In this document: positions 54,029 to 62,941 of the stretch, piece after piece
How positions within the stretch are numbered: the first letter of the stretch is position 1
Layout: the number at the start of each line of letters is the position of its first letter
Assembly (NCBI RefSeq): GCF_001623525.1
Contig: NZ_CP015225.1
Span: 5,654,501-5,718,500 of the forward strand
Direction: 5' to 3'
Source of the DNA: Pseudomonas fluorescens
GTDB taxonomy: Bacteria; Pseudomonadota; Gammaproteobacteria; Pseudomonadales; Pseudomonadaceae
Length of the DNA stretch: 64,000 nt
Position numbers and translations under genes: made by a program
Notes under the pieces: model-generated
What the model was told of the DNA's origin: nothing
Seen by the model: the letters and a program-made list of their open reading frames with translations, nothing else
Databases searched by the model: none

Positions 54029-55785
54029 TACTGCACTCGCTGGGCCAGCGAAACGCTGAAAATGCCCCATTCATCGACCCGCAGGGTGATCTTGCGAAAG
54101 CCCGCCGCCTCAACCAATTGATCCATTTCCGCCTGGGTGCGTCGGCGCATCACCCAGGCTTGCCCTGCGCGGTGGCTGGTGAGGGCGCGGGCGATCAGTT
54201 CCAGTTGCGGGTGCCATGGCTGGCCGGTGTAGACCAGGAAACCGCCAGGCTCCACGGCTTCGGCCAGGCCCGCGAGGGAACCGCCGACCAGTTGGTTGTC
54301 GGCAAACAGCTCGTACAGGCCCGACACCACGGCGAGGGTTGGTTTCGGCTCCAGCGCCGCCAGATCCTGGCGGTCGAAGGCATCGCCCTTGACGAATCGG
54401 GCGATGTCGCCCAAGCCTTTTTCCACGATCAGCGCGCTGCCATCGCGCACGTTGATGTCGCTGTAGTCGCGCAGCAGGATCGACTCGGGCAACGGGCTGA
54501 CGCCTTGCAGCGCTTCGAGAATGTAGCGGCCATGGCCGGCGGCGATGTCGACGATGCGCACCTCGCGGTCTTGCGCACGCAACTCGCCCATCGCCAGGCG
54601 CAACAGCTCCTCGACGTGCAGCTTGCGCTGGCGAATGCCGCGCCAGCCGATGGAGTTCAGGTAATTCTGGTCAATCATCTTGCCCAGCGCCGAGGTGCCG
54701 GTGGGGCGGTTGCGGTAGACGTAATCCAGGGTGCTGCCAGAGTCGAACCCAGTGTCGAAACCCAGTTTCACCCCGGCGGACAACTTGCTGCCAAAGCGCA
54801 TGCTGGCGCGGGTCATGCGCCAGTAGAGGTCGCGTAGCGAGTTGTGCGGCAGCGGTGTGGCCAGGGTTTCGGCTTCGGCGCAGGTCGCGCCCAGGCGATC
54901 GGCGTCGAGCAGGGAAGGGCGGTCCAGCGCTCGGGCAAAGTTTTGCAGGATGAAGCGGCGCGCACTGGCAATGGCCGGGGCACGGTTCTTCTCGCCGAGG
55001 GTGTCGTGGAAGAACCCCGGCAGAATGTGTTTCTCCTTGTGCAAACTGCCCAGGCGCTCGAAGAACTGCTCCTGGGGTTTGCGGTGCACCACGAAGTCCG
55101 AGCCGGAGATCAACAGCTGCGTCGGCACCTGGATCGCCTGGGCATCGGCCACCACGCGGTCGGCGGCTTCGTACAGGCCCAGCAGCACGTTCACCGAAAT
55201 GGCCTTGGTGATCAATGGATCGCTGTCGTAGGACGCCACTCGCTCCGGGTCATGGCTGAGGAACTTCGCCTTGACGTAACTGTTGACGAAAAAGTTGCCG
55301 CGAAACTTGCGCATCAACGCCAGGCCCGGACGAGCGAAGGGCACGTAGAGCTTGACCTTGAATGCCGGCGAGGCCAGCACCAGCGAGCGAATGCGCGGCG
55401 CGTAGTCGTGGACCCAGGTGGACGCGATCACCGCGCCGACGCTTTGCGCCACTACCGCGATGTTCGCCTCGTCGATCTGGTGCGTGGCGCCGATGTGATC
55501 GCAGAAGGTCTGCACATCCCGCGCACTGGTGGCAAAACTCGGGCTGTCGCCCCGTTCGCCCGGCGACTGGCCATGGCCACGGGCGTCCCAGGCAAAGAAG
55601 TCGAACCCGGGCAGGTCCAGTTCATCCACCAGGTGCGCAATGCGCCCGGAGTGTTCATGACCACGATGAAACAACAACACAGCCTGGCGGGGGTCACCCG
55701 CCGCCGCGTCGACAGCCGGCCAATGCCGGTAGAACAATTCCACGCCGTCGTGGGTAGTGAACGTCAGTTCCTGGGCTTCGCGCAT
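54028..55785 (-). CDS. YnbC-like alpha/beta hydrolase fused to a methyltransferase
   Basis: 585 residues, matching my recollection of E. coli YnbC. Residues about 1-290 are an alpha/beta hydrolase of the monoglyceride-lipase type: HRGHEHSGR, DARGHGQSPGERG and the nucleophile elbow AQSVGA (Gly to Ala variant of GxSxG). Residues about 380-585 are a class I SAM methyltransferase with VRIVDIAAGHGRYI. It may remodel an acyl chain and methylate a head group in the product of the cluster; that is inference. AAAGGA precedes the ATG, 11 bases after the CDP-alcohol transferase gene. Confidence 0.85.
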   Translation of the reverse strand: MREAQELTFTTHDGVELFYRHWPAVDAAAGDPRQAVLLFHRGHEHSGRIAHLVDELDLPGFDFFAWDARGHGQSPGERGDSPSFATSARDVQTFCDHIGATHQIDEANIAVVAQSVGAVIASTWVHDYAPRIRSLVLASPAFKVKLYVPFARPGLALMRKFRGNFFVNSYVKAKFLSHDPERVASYDSDPLITKAISVNVLLGLYEAADRVVADAQAIQVPTQLLISGSDFVVHRKPQEQFFERLGSLHKEKHILPGFFHDTLGEKNRAPAIASARRFILQNFARALDRPSLLDADRLGATCAEAETLATPLPHNSLRDLYWRMTRASMRFGSKLSAGVKLGFDTGFDSGSTLDYVYRNRPTGTSALGKMIDQNYLNSIGWRGIRQRKLHVEELLRLAMGELRAQDREVRIVDIAAGHGRYILEALQGVSPLPESILLRDYSDINVRDGSALIVEKGLGDIARFVKGDAFDRQDLAALEPKPTLAVVSGLYELFADNQLVGGSLAGLAEAVEPGGFLVYTGQPWHPQLELIARALTSHRAGQAWVMRRRTQAEMDQLVEAAGFRKITLRVDEWGIFSVSLAQRVQ

Positions 55786-55796
55786 TGCAAGTTCCT

Positions 55797-56420
55797 TTAT
55801 GCTGAGGGAGCGTTTTCCTTCACTTGGCCCAGGCCATGACGGACCCGGTTGACCAAGGTATACACCAGCAGGGCGGCAACCACCGCCATCACACCATCGA
55901 CCCAGAGCGCCCCGAGCCAACCCAGGGCAATGCCGGTCGCCAACACGCCCAACACAAAGGCGCGATCACTCTTGCCCATCGGCCCGTCATACCGCCGCGA
56001 AGCTCCCACCATGGCCCCGAGCACGCCGGCATATTCGCTGAACAACGCCAACAGCGTGACGAGCAACACGAGCAACAGACTGGCATCGGGAATCAGGGCA
56101 AAAGGCAGGATCAAGGCAGCGTCGGCGATGATATCGCATAGCTCATTGAGGTAGGCGCCCAGATGCGATTGCTGGCCAAACTCCCGCGCCAACATGCCAT
56201 CCACGGCATTCAACGCCATGCGCAGGAACATCCAGATCGGCACAAGCACGAAGATCCACGGATGATTGGCAAACCAGGCGATGACCGCACCGACCAATAC
56301 CGAAACGATGCCGGCGAGCACGGTGACCTGGTTGGCGGTGACGCCGTTGTTGTAGAGGCGTTGAACCATGGGGCGCAGCAGGTTTTGAAAGGCGGGCTTG
56401 AGTTGGTAGATGGAGGGCAT
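55797..56420 (-). CDS. YnbA-like CDP-alcohol phosphatidyltransferase
   Basis: 207 residues with about five membrane helices. The CDP-alcohol phosphotransferase motif is present but altered: NAVDGMLAREFGQQ, then GAYLNELCD, so the first and third of the four metal-binding Asp residues are Asn. The E. coli YnbA sequence, as I recall it, has the same changes, so this looks like a subfamily trait. The normal reaction joins CDP-diacylglycerol and an alcohol. It is the first gene of the minus-strand lipid cluster; the start at 56420 is where homology begins. Confidence 0.85.
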   Translation of the reverse strand: MPSIYQLKPAFQNLLRPMVQRLYNNGVTANQVTVLAGIVSVLVGAVIAWFANHPWIFVLVPIWMFLRMALNAVDGMLAREFGQQSHLGAYLNELCDIIADAALILPFALIPDASLLLVLLVTLLALFSEYAGVLGAMVGASRRYDGPMGKSDRAFVLGVLATGIALGWLGALWVDGVMAVVAALLVYTLVNRVRHGLGQVKENAPSA

Positions 56421-56603
56421 CGGGGTGAGATCTCGGCCGGTTGCGGGGCTGGGCTTATACAGGTGCGAGATTACGATAGGTTGAGGGGTTGCTGGCGGGT
56501 ATTTCTCGAGAATGCGCGCGGGTAGGCATCTAAAACGCAATTTGCGGGTGTAAACCCCGGTGTGAGCGGGCTCAACCAATAAAGACCGGCCTACGCCAAC
56601 CCC

Positions 56604-56735
56604 CGTGGCGAGGGAGCTTGCTCCCGCTGGGCTGCGCAGCAGCCCCCAAAGAAGACAACTCAATTTGCCTGGCCCACCGAGTCATGGGATCCAGGGCTGC
56701 TGCGCACCCCAACGGGAGCAAGCGCCCTCGCCACA
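56604..56735. repeat. REPIN upstream of the ynb-like cluster
   Basis: Facing GTGGCGAGGGAGC-type REP elements, the right one diverged (AACGGGAGCAAGCGCCC). It fills most of the 450-base gap between the divergent CDP-alcohol transferase and GNAT genes; the promoters of both must lie on either side of it. Confidence 0.8.
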
Positions 56736-56776
56736 AGAGCGGTGGTGTGTCAGTTAAGGATCAAACGACGAAAATC

Positions 56777-56800
56777 CTGTGGGAGCTTGCTCGTGATAGC
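56777..56800. repeat. Solo partial REP, GTGGGAGC family
   Basis: TGTGGGAGCTTGCTCGTGATAGC is a shortened copy of the second REP family, 77 bases before the GNAT gene. Confidence 0.6.
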
Positions 56801-56876
56801 GGTGGGCCAGAACAGGTCAGCAGTCTGTTAGCCTCCATTCCTCCCTCCAGGACCGCATACATAAGGAGTGTTTCAA

Positions 56877-57335
56877 ATGCTGCGAGTGGATTGGCTCGAT
56901 AGCCACATGGAGAAATGCGACCAGATGGCCGAATGGCTTTATCGGGAATTCAATCATGAGTATGCCGAGCAATCCCTCGACAGTTGGCAGCAGGAGTTCG
57001 CGGCGGGGCAGGGTGATGGGCGTTGGAAGTGCCTGGTCGCCATGGAACACGACCAGTTGCTCGGCGGCGCTTCACTGGCCAGCAACGACCTGCCTGACCG
57101 GCCAGAGTTGGGCCCGTGGCTGGCGTGTGTGTTCATCACCCCCGAGGCTCGACGCAGAGGGCTTGCAGCGCAGTTGATCGAAGGCATCTGCAGTCATGCG
57201 CGAGAGGCTGGAATCATCACCTTGTTCCTGCACACCCACAGCCAGCGTGATTACTACGCCAGGCTCGGCTGGGAGGTGTTGGAGCGTTTCGAGGCTTGGG
57301 GCAAAGAGCAATGGCTTATGTCACGACAGTTATAG
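56877..57335 (+). CDS. GNAT family N-acetyltransferase
   Basis: 152 residues. The acetyl-CoA-binding motif A is seen as VFITPEARRRGLAAQLIEG (R/Q-x-x-G-x-G/A form) near residues 87-105, followed by LFLHTHSQRDYYARLGWE, the usual motif B with Tyr. It should acetylate a small amine or protein amino group; the substrate is unknown. ATG 56877 lies eight bases after AAGGAG; an upstream GTG would overlap that site. It stands alone between the lipid cluster and the RHS gene. Confidence 0.85.
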   Translation: MLRVDWLDSHMEKCDQMAEWLYREFNHEYAEQSLDSWQQEFAAGQGDGRWKCLVAMEHDQLLGGASLASNDLPDRPELGPWLACVFITPEARRRGLAAQLIEGICSHAREAGIITLFLHTHSQRDYYARLGWEVLERFEAWGKEQWLMSRQL

Positions 57336-57469
57336 CCGCCGCCGGGAGTTGCACGCCTAACGTTTAAATTTAGCGAATCGCCCTACGTCCACCGCTTCTT
57401 TCACTGACTTAATTCCTCAGCCATCGTCGGCAAAGTCTCGCGTTCGTCCCTGTCCCGCGAGACTCCCGC

Positions 57470-60400
57470 ATGTTTGCCCCTGACAAACTCCTGGCTTTGA
57501 ACAACACCATCGGCTCTTTGGTGGTGGCGGCCATGGACCCCGATCAGCCGGATGTCGAAGCGGTACTGGCGGACTTCCGCGCCTGCCTCAACGACTACGA
57601 CGCCTGGGCTGAAAGCTTTTGGGCCGGCTGGGCGCTGGATCTTGAACAAGTGTTCAAGGTCGGCAACGAGGTGTCCCTGGCGGCGCCGAAGAATCTTGAT
57701 CAACCCATCAGTGCCACGGTGGTGGCCTGTCCGGCGGGAGGGCCGCTGACGCTGGTGCACATGTTCCAGGCGGCGCGCTTTGTGCCGATTGGCGACACCC
57801 CGGTGATGCTGGAACCCGTCACCGGAGGCGAGCCCGGGAAGGAAACGTTTGGCGAGCCGGTGCATCACGTCATTGGCCCAAGCGGCGTCCTGGAGATCCC
57901 CGAATGCTGGCGTGGCGGGCGCTACCGCATCACTTTTTTCCCCCATGTGACGGCCGATCACGTCAAGGCGCTGTATGCGTCCTATCAAGGGGTGATGGAC
58001 GAACTTGAGGGGTGGCTGAAGGCCGAGTGGGACGAGTTTCAACCCCTGTGGGCGGCGTTTTCCGAGGCCGGGTTTCGCGAACGTTATGACCTGGTGCAGC
58101 AGGCCGATTGGCGCGGTTTCGAAAACGCCCTGCATCAGCTATGGGATGACGTTAAACAGGTTTTCCAGCTGTTGGCCGATCTGCAGGCCAACAGCGAAAA
58201 GCTCCTGGAGTATCTGACCCAGGTAGAACTTGAGCAGTTACTGAGCGCTTCATCCGAGGCCATCGCCAAAGGACTGATGGTGTTGAGTGACGAGCCGTTG
58301 CTCTTCGTTCACATGGTGGCATTCGTCAGTTGGCTGCGGATGTTGCCGCCTCAGTACATGGCCGAAGTCGTAGGTGAAATGCGCACTTCGGTGCTGATCA
58401 ATTTCCTGTTGATGCGCTTGACCGGCGCCCTGGGCATGGGCGTGCGGATGAGCGGAAAGGTACTTGGCCAGCTCCGCTCGGCGCGGGCTCGGGAGTGGTT
58501 AACCGCATCAAGCCTGAGGCTGGCCCAACGCTCCACCGATCGGCTCGACCGGCATCCCGATGTGCTCAAACCGTTGGTGGTCAGCGCCCAGCGTGCGCCA
58601 TTGAAGCCGACGCCTGTCGGACCTCTGCACATCACCCCCGAGCATTCTCCACCCTTGGCGATCAGCAATCCGGCCGCCGTGGCGCGAGAAAAATCCCACG
58701 GTTCAACCCGGCTAAGCAAACACGAACCCCACGACGACGCCCCCGCCCAGTCGAAAAACCCCAACGGCGACAGCGCCGACACCGCCGCCCAGACCCAGAC
58801 CAGCGGCTGCCCGGTGTCGATGGTCACCGGCGAAGAACTGCTGACCCTCGACGATGGCACCCTCGATGGCCGCTTGCCATTCGTCTTCACCCGTTTGTAC
58901 CGCACCAGCGCCGCTGACCTGGACGTCGGCCTCGGGCGCGGCTGGAGCCATGCCCTGGCCCATCGCTTGGAGCTTAAGGGCGAGCAGGTCACCTGGGTCG
59001 ACCAGGAAAACCGCCGCACGACGTTTCCCCTGCCCAACGCCCAGCGTCCGGCCATCCACAACAGCCTGGCCCGCGCGGCGATCTACCTGGGGGCCGAGCC
59101 GGACGAACTGATCGTCGCCCAGCCCGGGGAAAACGCCCCGTTTCTGCACTTTCGCGACGGTCACCTGACCGCCCTCAGCGACCGCTACGACAACCGCCTG
59201 ACGCTGCAGCGCAACATCCATGGCGACATCAGCCGCCTGGACAACGGCGCCGGGCGCGCACTGCGCCTGCGTTACGAGCAGCGCCACCTGATCGCCGTCG
59301 ACTACCAGAGCTTCCATCCCGCCATCACCCTCGACGAAGCCTGGCGGACCGAACAGACGCTGATGTCCTACCGCTACGACGGACGTTTCCGACTGATCGA
59401 AGCGACCAATGCCGCCGGTGAAAGCGAACGCTACGACTACGACGACCAGCACGTCATCCTCCAGAGGCAACTGGCCGGCGGGGCGAGTTTCTACTGGGAG
59501 TGGCAAGGGGCCGGGCGGGCGGCGCGCTGCGTACGGCACTGGGCTTCGTTTGCGCAAATGGACAGCCGCTACACCTGGGGCGAGCACGGCAGCGTCACGG
59601 TCCAGCACCTCGACGGCAGCCAGGAGGTGTATGTCCACGACGACCGGGCGCGGCTGGTGCGCAAGGTCGAGCCTGACGGCGGTGAGCACCTCAAGGCCTA
59701 CGACGAACAAGGTCGCTTGATTGCCGAGCAGGACCCGCTGGGCGCCGTCACCGAATACCGCTACGACGACGTCGGACGGCTGCTGGCGCTGATTCCCCCC
59801 GTGGATGCGCCGACGTCCTACGAATACCGCAACGGTTTCCTGCACACCCGTGCGCGCGGCCAGGCGGTGTGGCGCTACCGGCGCAATGCCCGGGGGGACG
59901 TGATCGTCCTCATCGACCCGGCCGGCCGGCGCACGGAATATGCCTACGACGCCCATGGGCAACTGCTGGCGAGGTATGACCCGGACGGCGGCGAACATCG
60001 GTTCACCTGGAGTCGCCTGGGCCAACTGACCGAAGAGATCCTGCCCGACGGCAGTCGCCGGCGTTTTTCCTACGACGCCCTGGGGCGTTTGCTCAGCCGC
60101 CAGGACGAACATGGCGCGCTCACGCACTACCAATGGGACGCCGTCGGCCGCCTGCTGCAGGTGACCTTGCCCAACGGAGCCACGCGGACCTGGCGCTACA
60201 ACGCCTACGGCAAGATCACCGCCGAGCGCGATGAACAGGGCCGTCTGACCCGCTACGAATACGCCGACGACCTGCACCTGGTCAGCCGTCGCCTGAATCC
60301 CGACGGCAGCGAGCTGAAATACCGCTACGACTCGGCGCGGTTGTTGCTGACCGAAATCGAAAATGAATCCGGCGAAAAATATCAGCTGGACTACACGCCC

Positions 60401-61198
60401 AACGGCTTGATCCGACAGCAAGTCGGCTTCGACGGCCAACGCACCACCTACGCCTACGACCTCAATGGCCACCTGCTGGAGAAAACCGAGCACGGCGAGG
60501 ACGGTTCGCAACGGCTCACCCAGTACCAGCGTGACGCGGCTGGGCGGCTGCGAGTCAAGACCTTGCCCGACGGCCAGGCCATCGAATACCGCTACGACGA
60601 ACTGGGCCGATTGGTCCACGTCAACGACGGCAGCGATCATCCCCTGGCCTTTGAGTACGACGCCCAGGACCGGCTGGTCTGCGAACACCAGGGTTGGGGC
60701 ACCCTGCGTTATCACTACGACGCTTGCGGACGCCTCAACCACCTGCGCCTGCCGGACGACAGCCAGCTCGACTACCACCATGCCCCAGGTGGCGCACTGA
60801 CCGCCATCGACCTCAACGGCTCGCGCCTGACCGAACACCGCTTTGTCGGCGGTCGCGAACGGCAACGCCAGCAAGGCCGGCTGCTCAGTGACTACGACTA
60901 CGACGAACAGGGCCGCCTCAAGGCCCAGACCGTGTGGCAGAGCCAACAGCAGCAACTGTTCTGGCGCGATTATGCCTACAGCGCCAAGGGCAACCTGCAA
61001 ACCCTTTCCGACAACCGAAGCCGCCGCAGCTACCAGTACGACCCGCTGGATCGCCTGACCCGCATCGACTTTTCCCACAGCGACCCGCCGGAACACTTCT
61101 GCCACGATCCGGCCGGCAACCTGATGATGCAGGACCGCCCCGGCCCCGACCACCCTCAAGGGCAACCGCCTGCTGAAAGAGGGCGACCGCCACTATGA
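57470..61198 (+). CDS. RHS repeat polymorphic toxin, N-terminal and core part (ends at a frameshift)
   Basis: 1242 residues to the frame stop, of which the last about 16 are out of frame. Residues 1-410 are a family-specific N-terminal domain without signal peptide or PAAR motif; a polar low-complexity linker follows (about 415-445), then a DUF6531-like segment with CPVSMVTGEELL. RHS/YD repeats (YDxxGRL) fill the rest. RHS proteins form a shell that encloses a C-terminal toxin. At 61148 an extra base changes GPTTLKGNRL into a +1 frame, and the core continues in that frame. A weak ribosome-binding site precedes the ATG. No secretion genes are nearby. Confidence 0.85.
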   Translation: MFAPDKLLALNNTIGSLVVAAMDPDQPDVEAVLADFRACLNDYDAWAESFWAGWALDLEQVFKVGNEVSLAAPKNLDQPISATVVACPAGGPLTLVHMFQAARFVPIGDTPVMLEPVTGGEPGKETFGEPVHHVIGPSGVLEIPECWRGGRYRITFFPHVTADHVKALYASYQGVMDELEGWLKAEWDEFQPLWAAFSEAGFRERYDLVQQADWRGFENALHQLWDDVKQVFQLLADLQANSEKLLEYLTQVELEQLLSASSEAIAKGLMVLSDEPLLFVHMVAFVSWLRMLPPQYMAEVVGEMRTSVLINFLLMRLTGALGMGVRMSGKVLGQLRSARAREWLTASSLRLAQRSTDRLDRHPDVLKPLVVSAQRAPLKPTPVGPLHITPEHSPPLAISNPAAVAREKSHGSTRLSKHEPHDDAPAQSKNPNGDSADTAAQTQTSGCPVSMVTGEELLTLDDGTLDGRLPFVFTRLYRTSAADLDVGLGRGWSHALAHRLELKGEQVTWVDQENRRTTFPLPNAQRPAIHNSLARAAIYLGAEPDELIVAQPGENAPFLHFRDGHLTALSDRYDNRLTLQRNIHGDISRLDNGAGRALRLRYEQRHLIAVDYQSFHPAITLDEAWRTEQTLMSYRYDGRFRLIEATNAAGESERYDYDDQHVILQRQLAGGASFYWEWQGAGRAARCVRHWASFAQMDSRYTWGEHGSVTVQHLDGSQEVYVHDDRARLVRKVEPDGGEHLKAYDEQGRLIAEQDPLGAVTEYRYDDVGRLLALIPPVDAPTSYEYRNGFLHTRARGQAVWRYRRNARGDVIVLIDPAGRRTEYAYDAHGQLLARYDPDGGEHRFTWSRLGQLTEEILPDGSRRRFSYDALGRLLSRQDEHGALTHYQWDAVGRLLQVTLPNGATRTWRYNAYGKITAERDEQGRLTRYEYADDLHLVSRRLNPDGSELKYRYDSARLLLTEIENESGEKYQLDYTPNGLIRQQVGFDGQRTTYAYDLNGHLLEKTEHGEDGSQRLTQYQRDAAGRLRVKTLPDGQAIEYRYDELGRLVHVNDGSDHPLAFEYDAQDRLVCEHQGWGTLRYHYDACGRLNHLRLPDDSQLDYHHAPGGALTAIDLNGSRLTEHRFVGGRERQRQQGRLLSDYDYDEQGRLKAQTVWQSQQQQLFWRDYAYSAKGNLQTLSDNRSRRSYQYDPLDRLTRIDFSHSDPPEHFCHDPAGNLMMQDRPGPDHPQGQPPAERGRPPL

Positions 61199-62003
61199 CT
61201 ACGACGCCTTCGGCAACCTGATCCGCGAACGCCGCGGCCAGGCTCTGGTCAGCGCCTACCGCTACGACAGCCAGCACCGCCTGATCGGCGTCACCACGGC
61301 GGCTGGGCGTGAAACCTCCTACCGCTACGACGCCTTTGGCCGACGCATCAGCAAGACCGTGGACGGCCTGACCACGGAATTTTTCTGGCAGGGCGACCAG
61401 GTCGTCACCGAAAACAGCTCGCGCCACCACCGCAGCTACGTCTACGAACCCGGCACCTTCCGCCCGCTGGCGATGCTCGACGGCGAAGGCCCCGACGCCC
61501 GCCCGTTCTACTACCACCTCGACCACCTGGGCACTCCCCAGGAACTGACCAACCCCGCCGGCCAGATCGTCTGGTCAGCGCGCTACAACGGCTACGGCCA
61601 ACTCACCGAACTCCAGCACGGCGGCGGCGAACAACTGGAACAACCGCTGCGCTTCCAGGGCCAATACTTCGACCCGGAAAGCGGCCTGCACTACAACCGC
61701 CACCGCTACTACAATCCCGGCACTGGCCGCTATCTGACGTCTGACCCGAGCAAATTGGCGGGTGGGCTCAATGGGTATCGCTACACGGTGAACCCGACGG
61801 GGTGGGTGGATCCGTTGGGGTTGGTGGATTGTCCGGGGAAGGGTGGGTGTCGGCCGGCGGTTGGGGGCAGGATCCGGCGGCGAAGGTTGGGGTGGATGAG
61901 GGCGAATCGAAGCTCCCTCAAGCCAAGCCTAAAGATATCTATACCTATCGAGGTGACTCACGAGAGCCTTGGGAAATATTTGAGGCAGGATTCGAACCGT
62001 TAG
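61149..62003 (+). pseudogene. RHS core continuation in the shifted frame
   Basis: This frame carries the end of the RHS shell: TTLKGNRLL, YDYDAFGNLIRE, the conserved HLDHLGTPQELT and FQGQYFDPESGLHYNRHRYYNPGTGRYLTSDP, and the GWVDPLGL boundary where the shell normally ends and the toxin begins. After about 61862 the frame becomes nonsense. One more G in the GGGGG run at 61863-61867 would restore the frame of the toxin tip. Without correction this is a broken gene; a sequencing error in the draft cannot be excluded. Confidence 0.75.
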
Positions 62004-62317
62004 GGTGGAGTACCGATCTATTTTTGCATGCTAAAGATAATCGAAATCCGCCTAGTATTTATGTAAGTACAACCCCTTCAAAGACAGAGGCAATAAAATT
62101 CGCGACTGGTTTTGGATATGAGCGTGGATACGTATATGTGTTAAAAAATGTGCCGGGTATTGATGTGAATAAGAAACTAGGTGTCATGTCGCCGCATCGA
62201 AGGGAGGTGGAAATAGCTGTGCCCGGAGGGATTGATAGAAAAGATATAGTAGGGGCAACCCCAGTGAATGAAGATGGAACCTATGTAGGATACTCGATAC
62301 CTAATTTTGACAGGTGA
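61802..62317 (+). CDS. RHS C-terminal toxin tip, cholera-toxin-like ADP-ribosyltransferase
   Basis: The meaningful part starts near 61868 (QDPAAKVGVDEGE) in the same frame as the RHS N-terminus. The tip shows all three arginine-type ADP-ribosyltransferase motifs: YRGDSREP (catalytic Arg), YVSTTPSK (STS-like) and REVEIAVPGGI (ExE). The wording closely follows the cholera/heat-labile enterotoxin A1 chain (RADSRPP, YVSTS, EQEVSALGGI). It would transfer ADP-ribose from NAD to a target. DNA from about 61930 on is clearly richer in A+T than the shell, a sign of a recently acquired cassette. As written it lacks its own start signal. Confidence 0.8.
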   Translation: MGGSVGVGGLSGEGWVSAGGWGQDPAAKVGVDEGESKLPQAKPKDIYTYRGDSREPWEIFEAGFEPLGWSTDLFLHAKDNRNPPSIYVSTTPSKTEAIKFATGFGYERGYVYVLKNVPGIDVNKKLGVMSPHRREVEIAVPGGIDRKDIVGATPVNEDGTYVGYSIPNFDR

Positions 62318-62321
62318 TGAT

Positions 62322-62708
62322 ATGACCTCTAGAGAGGTGGCAATTGAAGTTGATGGCGTCGTTAAGAGCGCGATTTTTGAATGTGACCGAAAAATTATGG
62401 CTATGACTGTAACGATGCCAGATGGATTGGTAAAAAGTTACACCGCGACGGATTTATACTTTTGTCTGGGGATGGTTAGAAAAGATTTTCCGGATGTGAA
62501 ATTTTTATGCAAGGGAGCCAAAATTAATGTGCACCCCTCGAGAATGTCTTCGCAAATGTCTGGTGGCGTAGTGGCCTACGAAGTTCGCTGGGGTGAGCCT
62601 GCGGATGATAATGACATAGTAAATATTTTCGACTATGAAGATCAAAATTTAACCAATGATATCGATGAGCAGGCAGATTATTACGAGCGATGGATGAGCT
62701 CTCTTTGA
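62322..62708 (+). CDS. Probable immunity protein for the RHS toxin tip
   Basis: 128 residues starting four bases after the toxin stop, with AGGTGA five bases ahead of the ATG. It is acidic (many Asp and Glu toward the C-terminus, ending in DDNDIVNIFDYED and DEQADYYERW), cytoplasmic and A+T-rich like the toxin tip. I recognise no named family. Position directly after a polymorphic toxin tip is the standard place for its cognate immunity protein, which would bind and block the enzyme. Confidence 0.75.
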   Translation: MTSREVAIEVDGVVKSAIFECDRKIMAMTVTMPDGLVKSYTATDLYFCLGMVRKDFPDVKFLCKGAKINVHPSRMSSQMSGGVVAYEVRWGEPADDNDIVNIFDYEDQNLTNDIDEQADYYERWMSSL

Positions 62709-62751
62709 CAGCCGATGGTTAGACTGCATAGCCAAAATCAATGCAACCCAA

Positions 62752-62779
62752 TGTGGGAGCGAGCTTGCTCGCTCCCACA
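62752..62779. repeat. Perfect 28-base REP palindrome
   Basis: TGTGGGAGCGAGC and its exact complement around a TT centre, 43 bases after the immunity gene. It could serve as the transcript-end hairpin of the toxin-immunity unit. Confidence 0.8.
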
Positions 62780-62898
62780 GGTTCATCGGTGATTCGCCGG
62801 TCGCTATTCGCCTCCAGCCATTAAAAAAACCACCCCTTTGGCACCGATAACATCGTTTCTCGGTCGCGCGGCTTTTCCCTATATTGGCCCTCAGATCC

Positions 62899-62920
62899 GG
62901 TGGATGGCTCAACATCCACC
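62899..62920 (+). promoter_or_regulatory. Inverted repeat ahead of the cystathionine gamma-synthase family gene
   Basis: GGTGGATG, six bases, CATCCACC: a perfect eight-base stem 21 bases before the start codon. It may be an operator or a leader hairpin. Confidence 0.45.
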
Positions 62921-62941
62921 CCCTCAGTGTGAGTAGCCTCA

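Noticed and set aside
58712..61165. An 817-codon open frame opposite the RHS gene
   Set aside because: Codon bias and YD repeats are on the plus strand; the opposite frame shows no family signature.
57470..62708. Type VI secretion link of the RHS gene
   Set aside because: No PAAR, VgrG, Hcp or adaptor gene is in the window, and the N-terminus shows no PAAR motif; the delivery route cannot be stated.
62840..62941. Sigma-54 type promoter before the cystathionine gamma-synthase family gene
   Set aside because: TTGGCAC is present at about 62839-62845, but no GC element follows at the required spacing.
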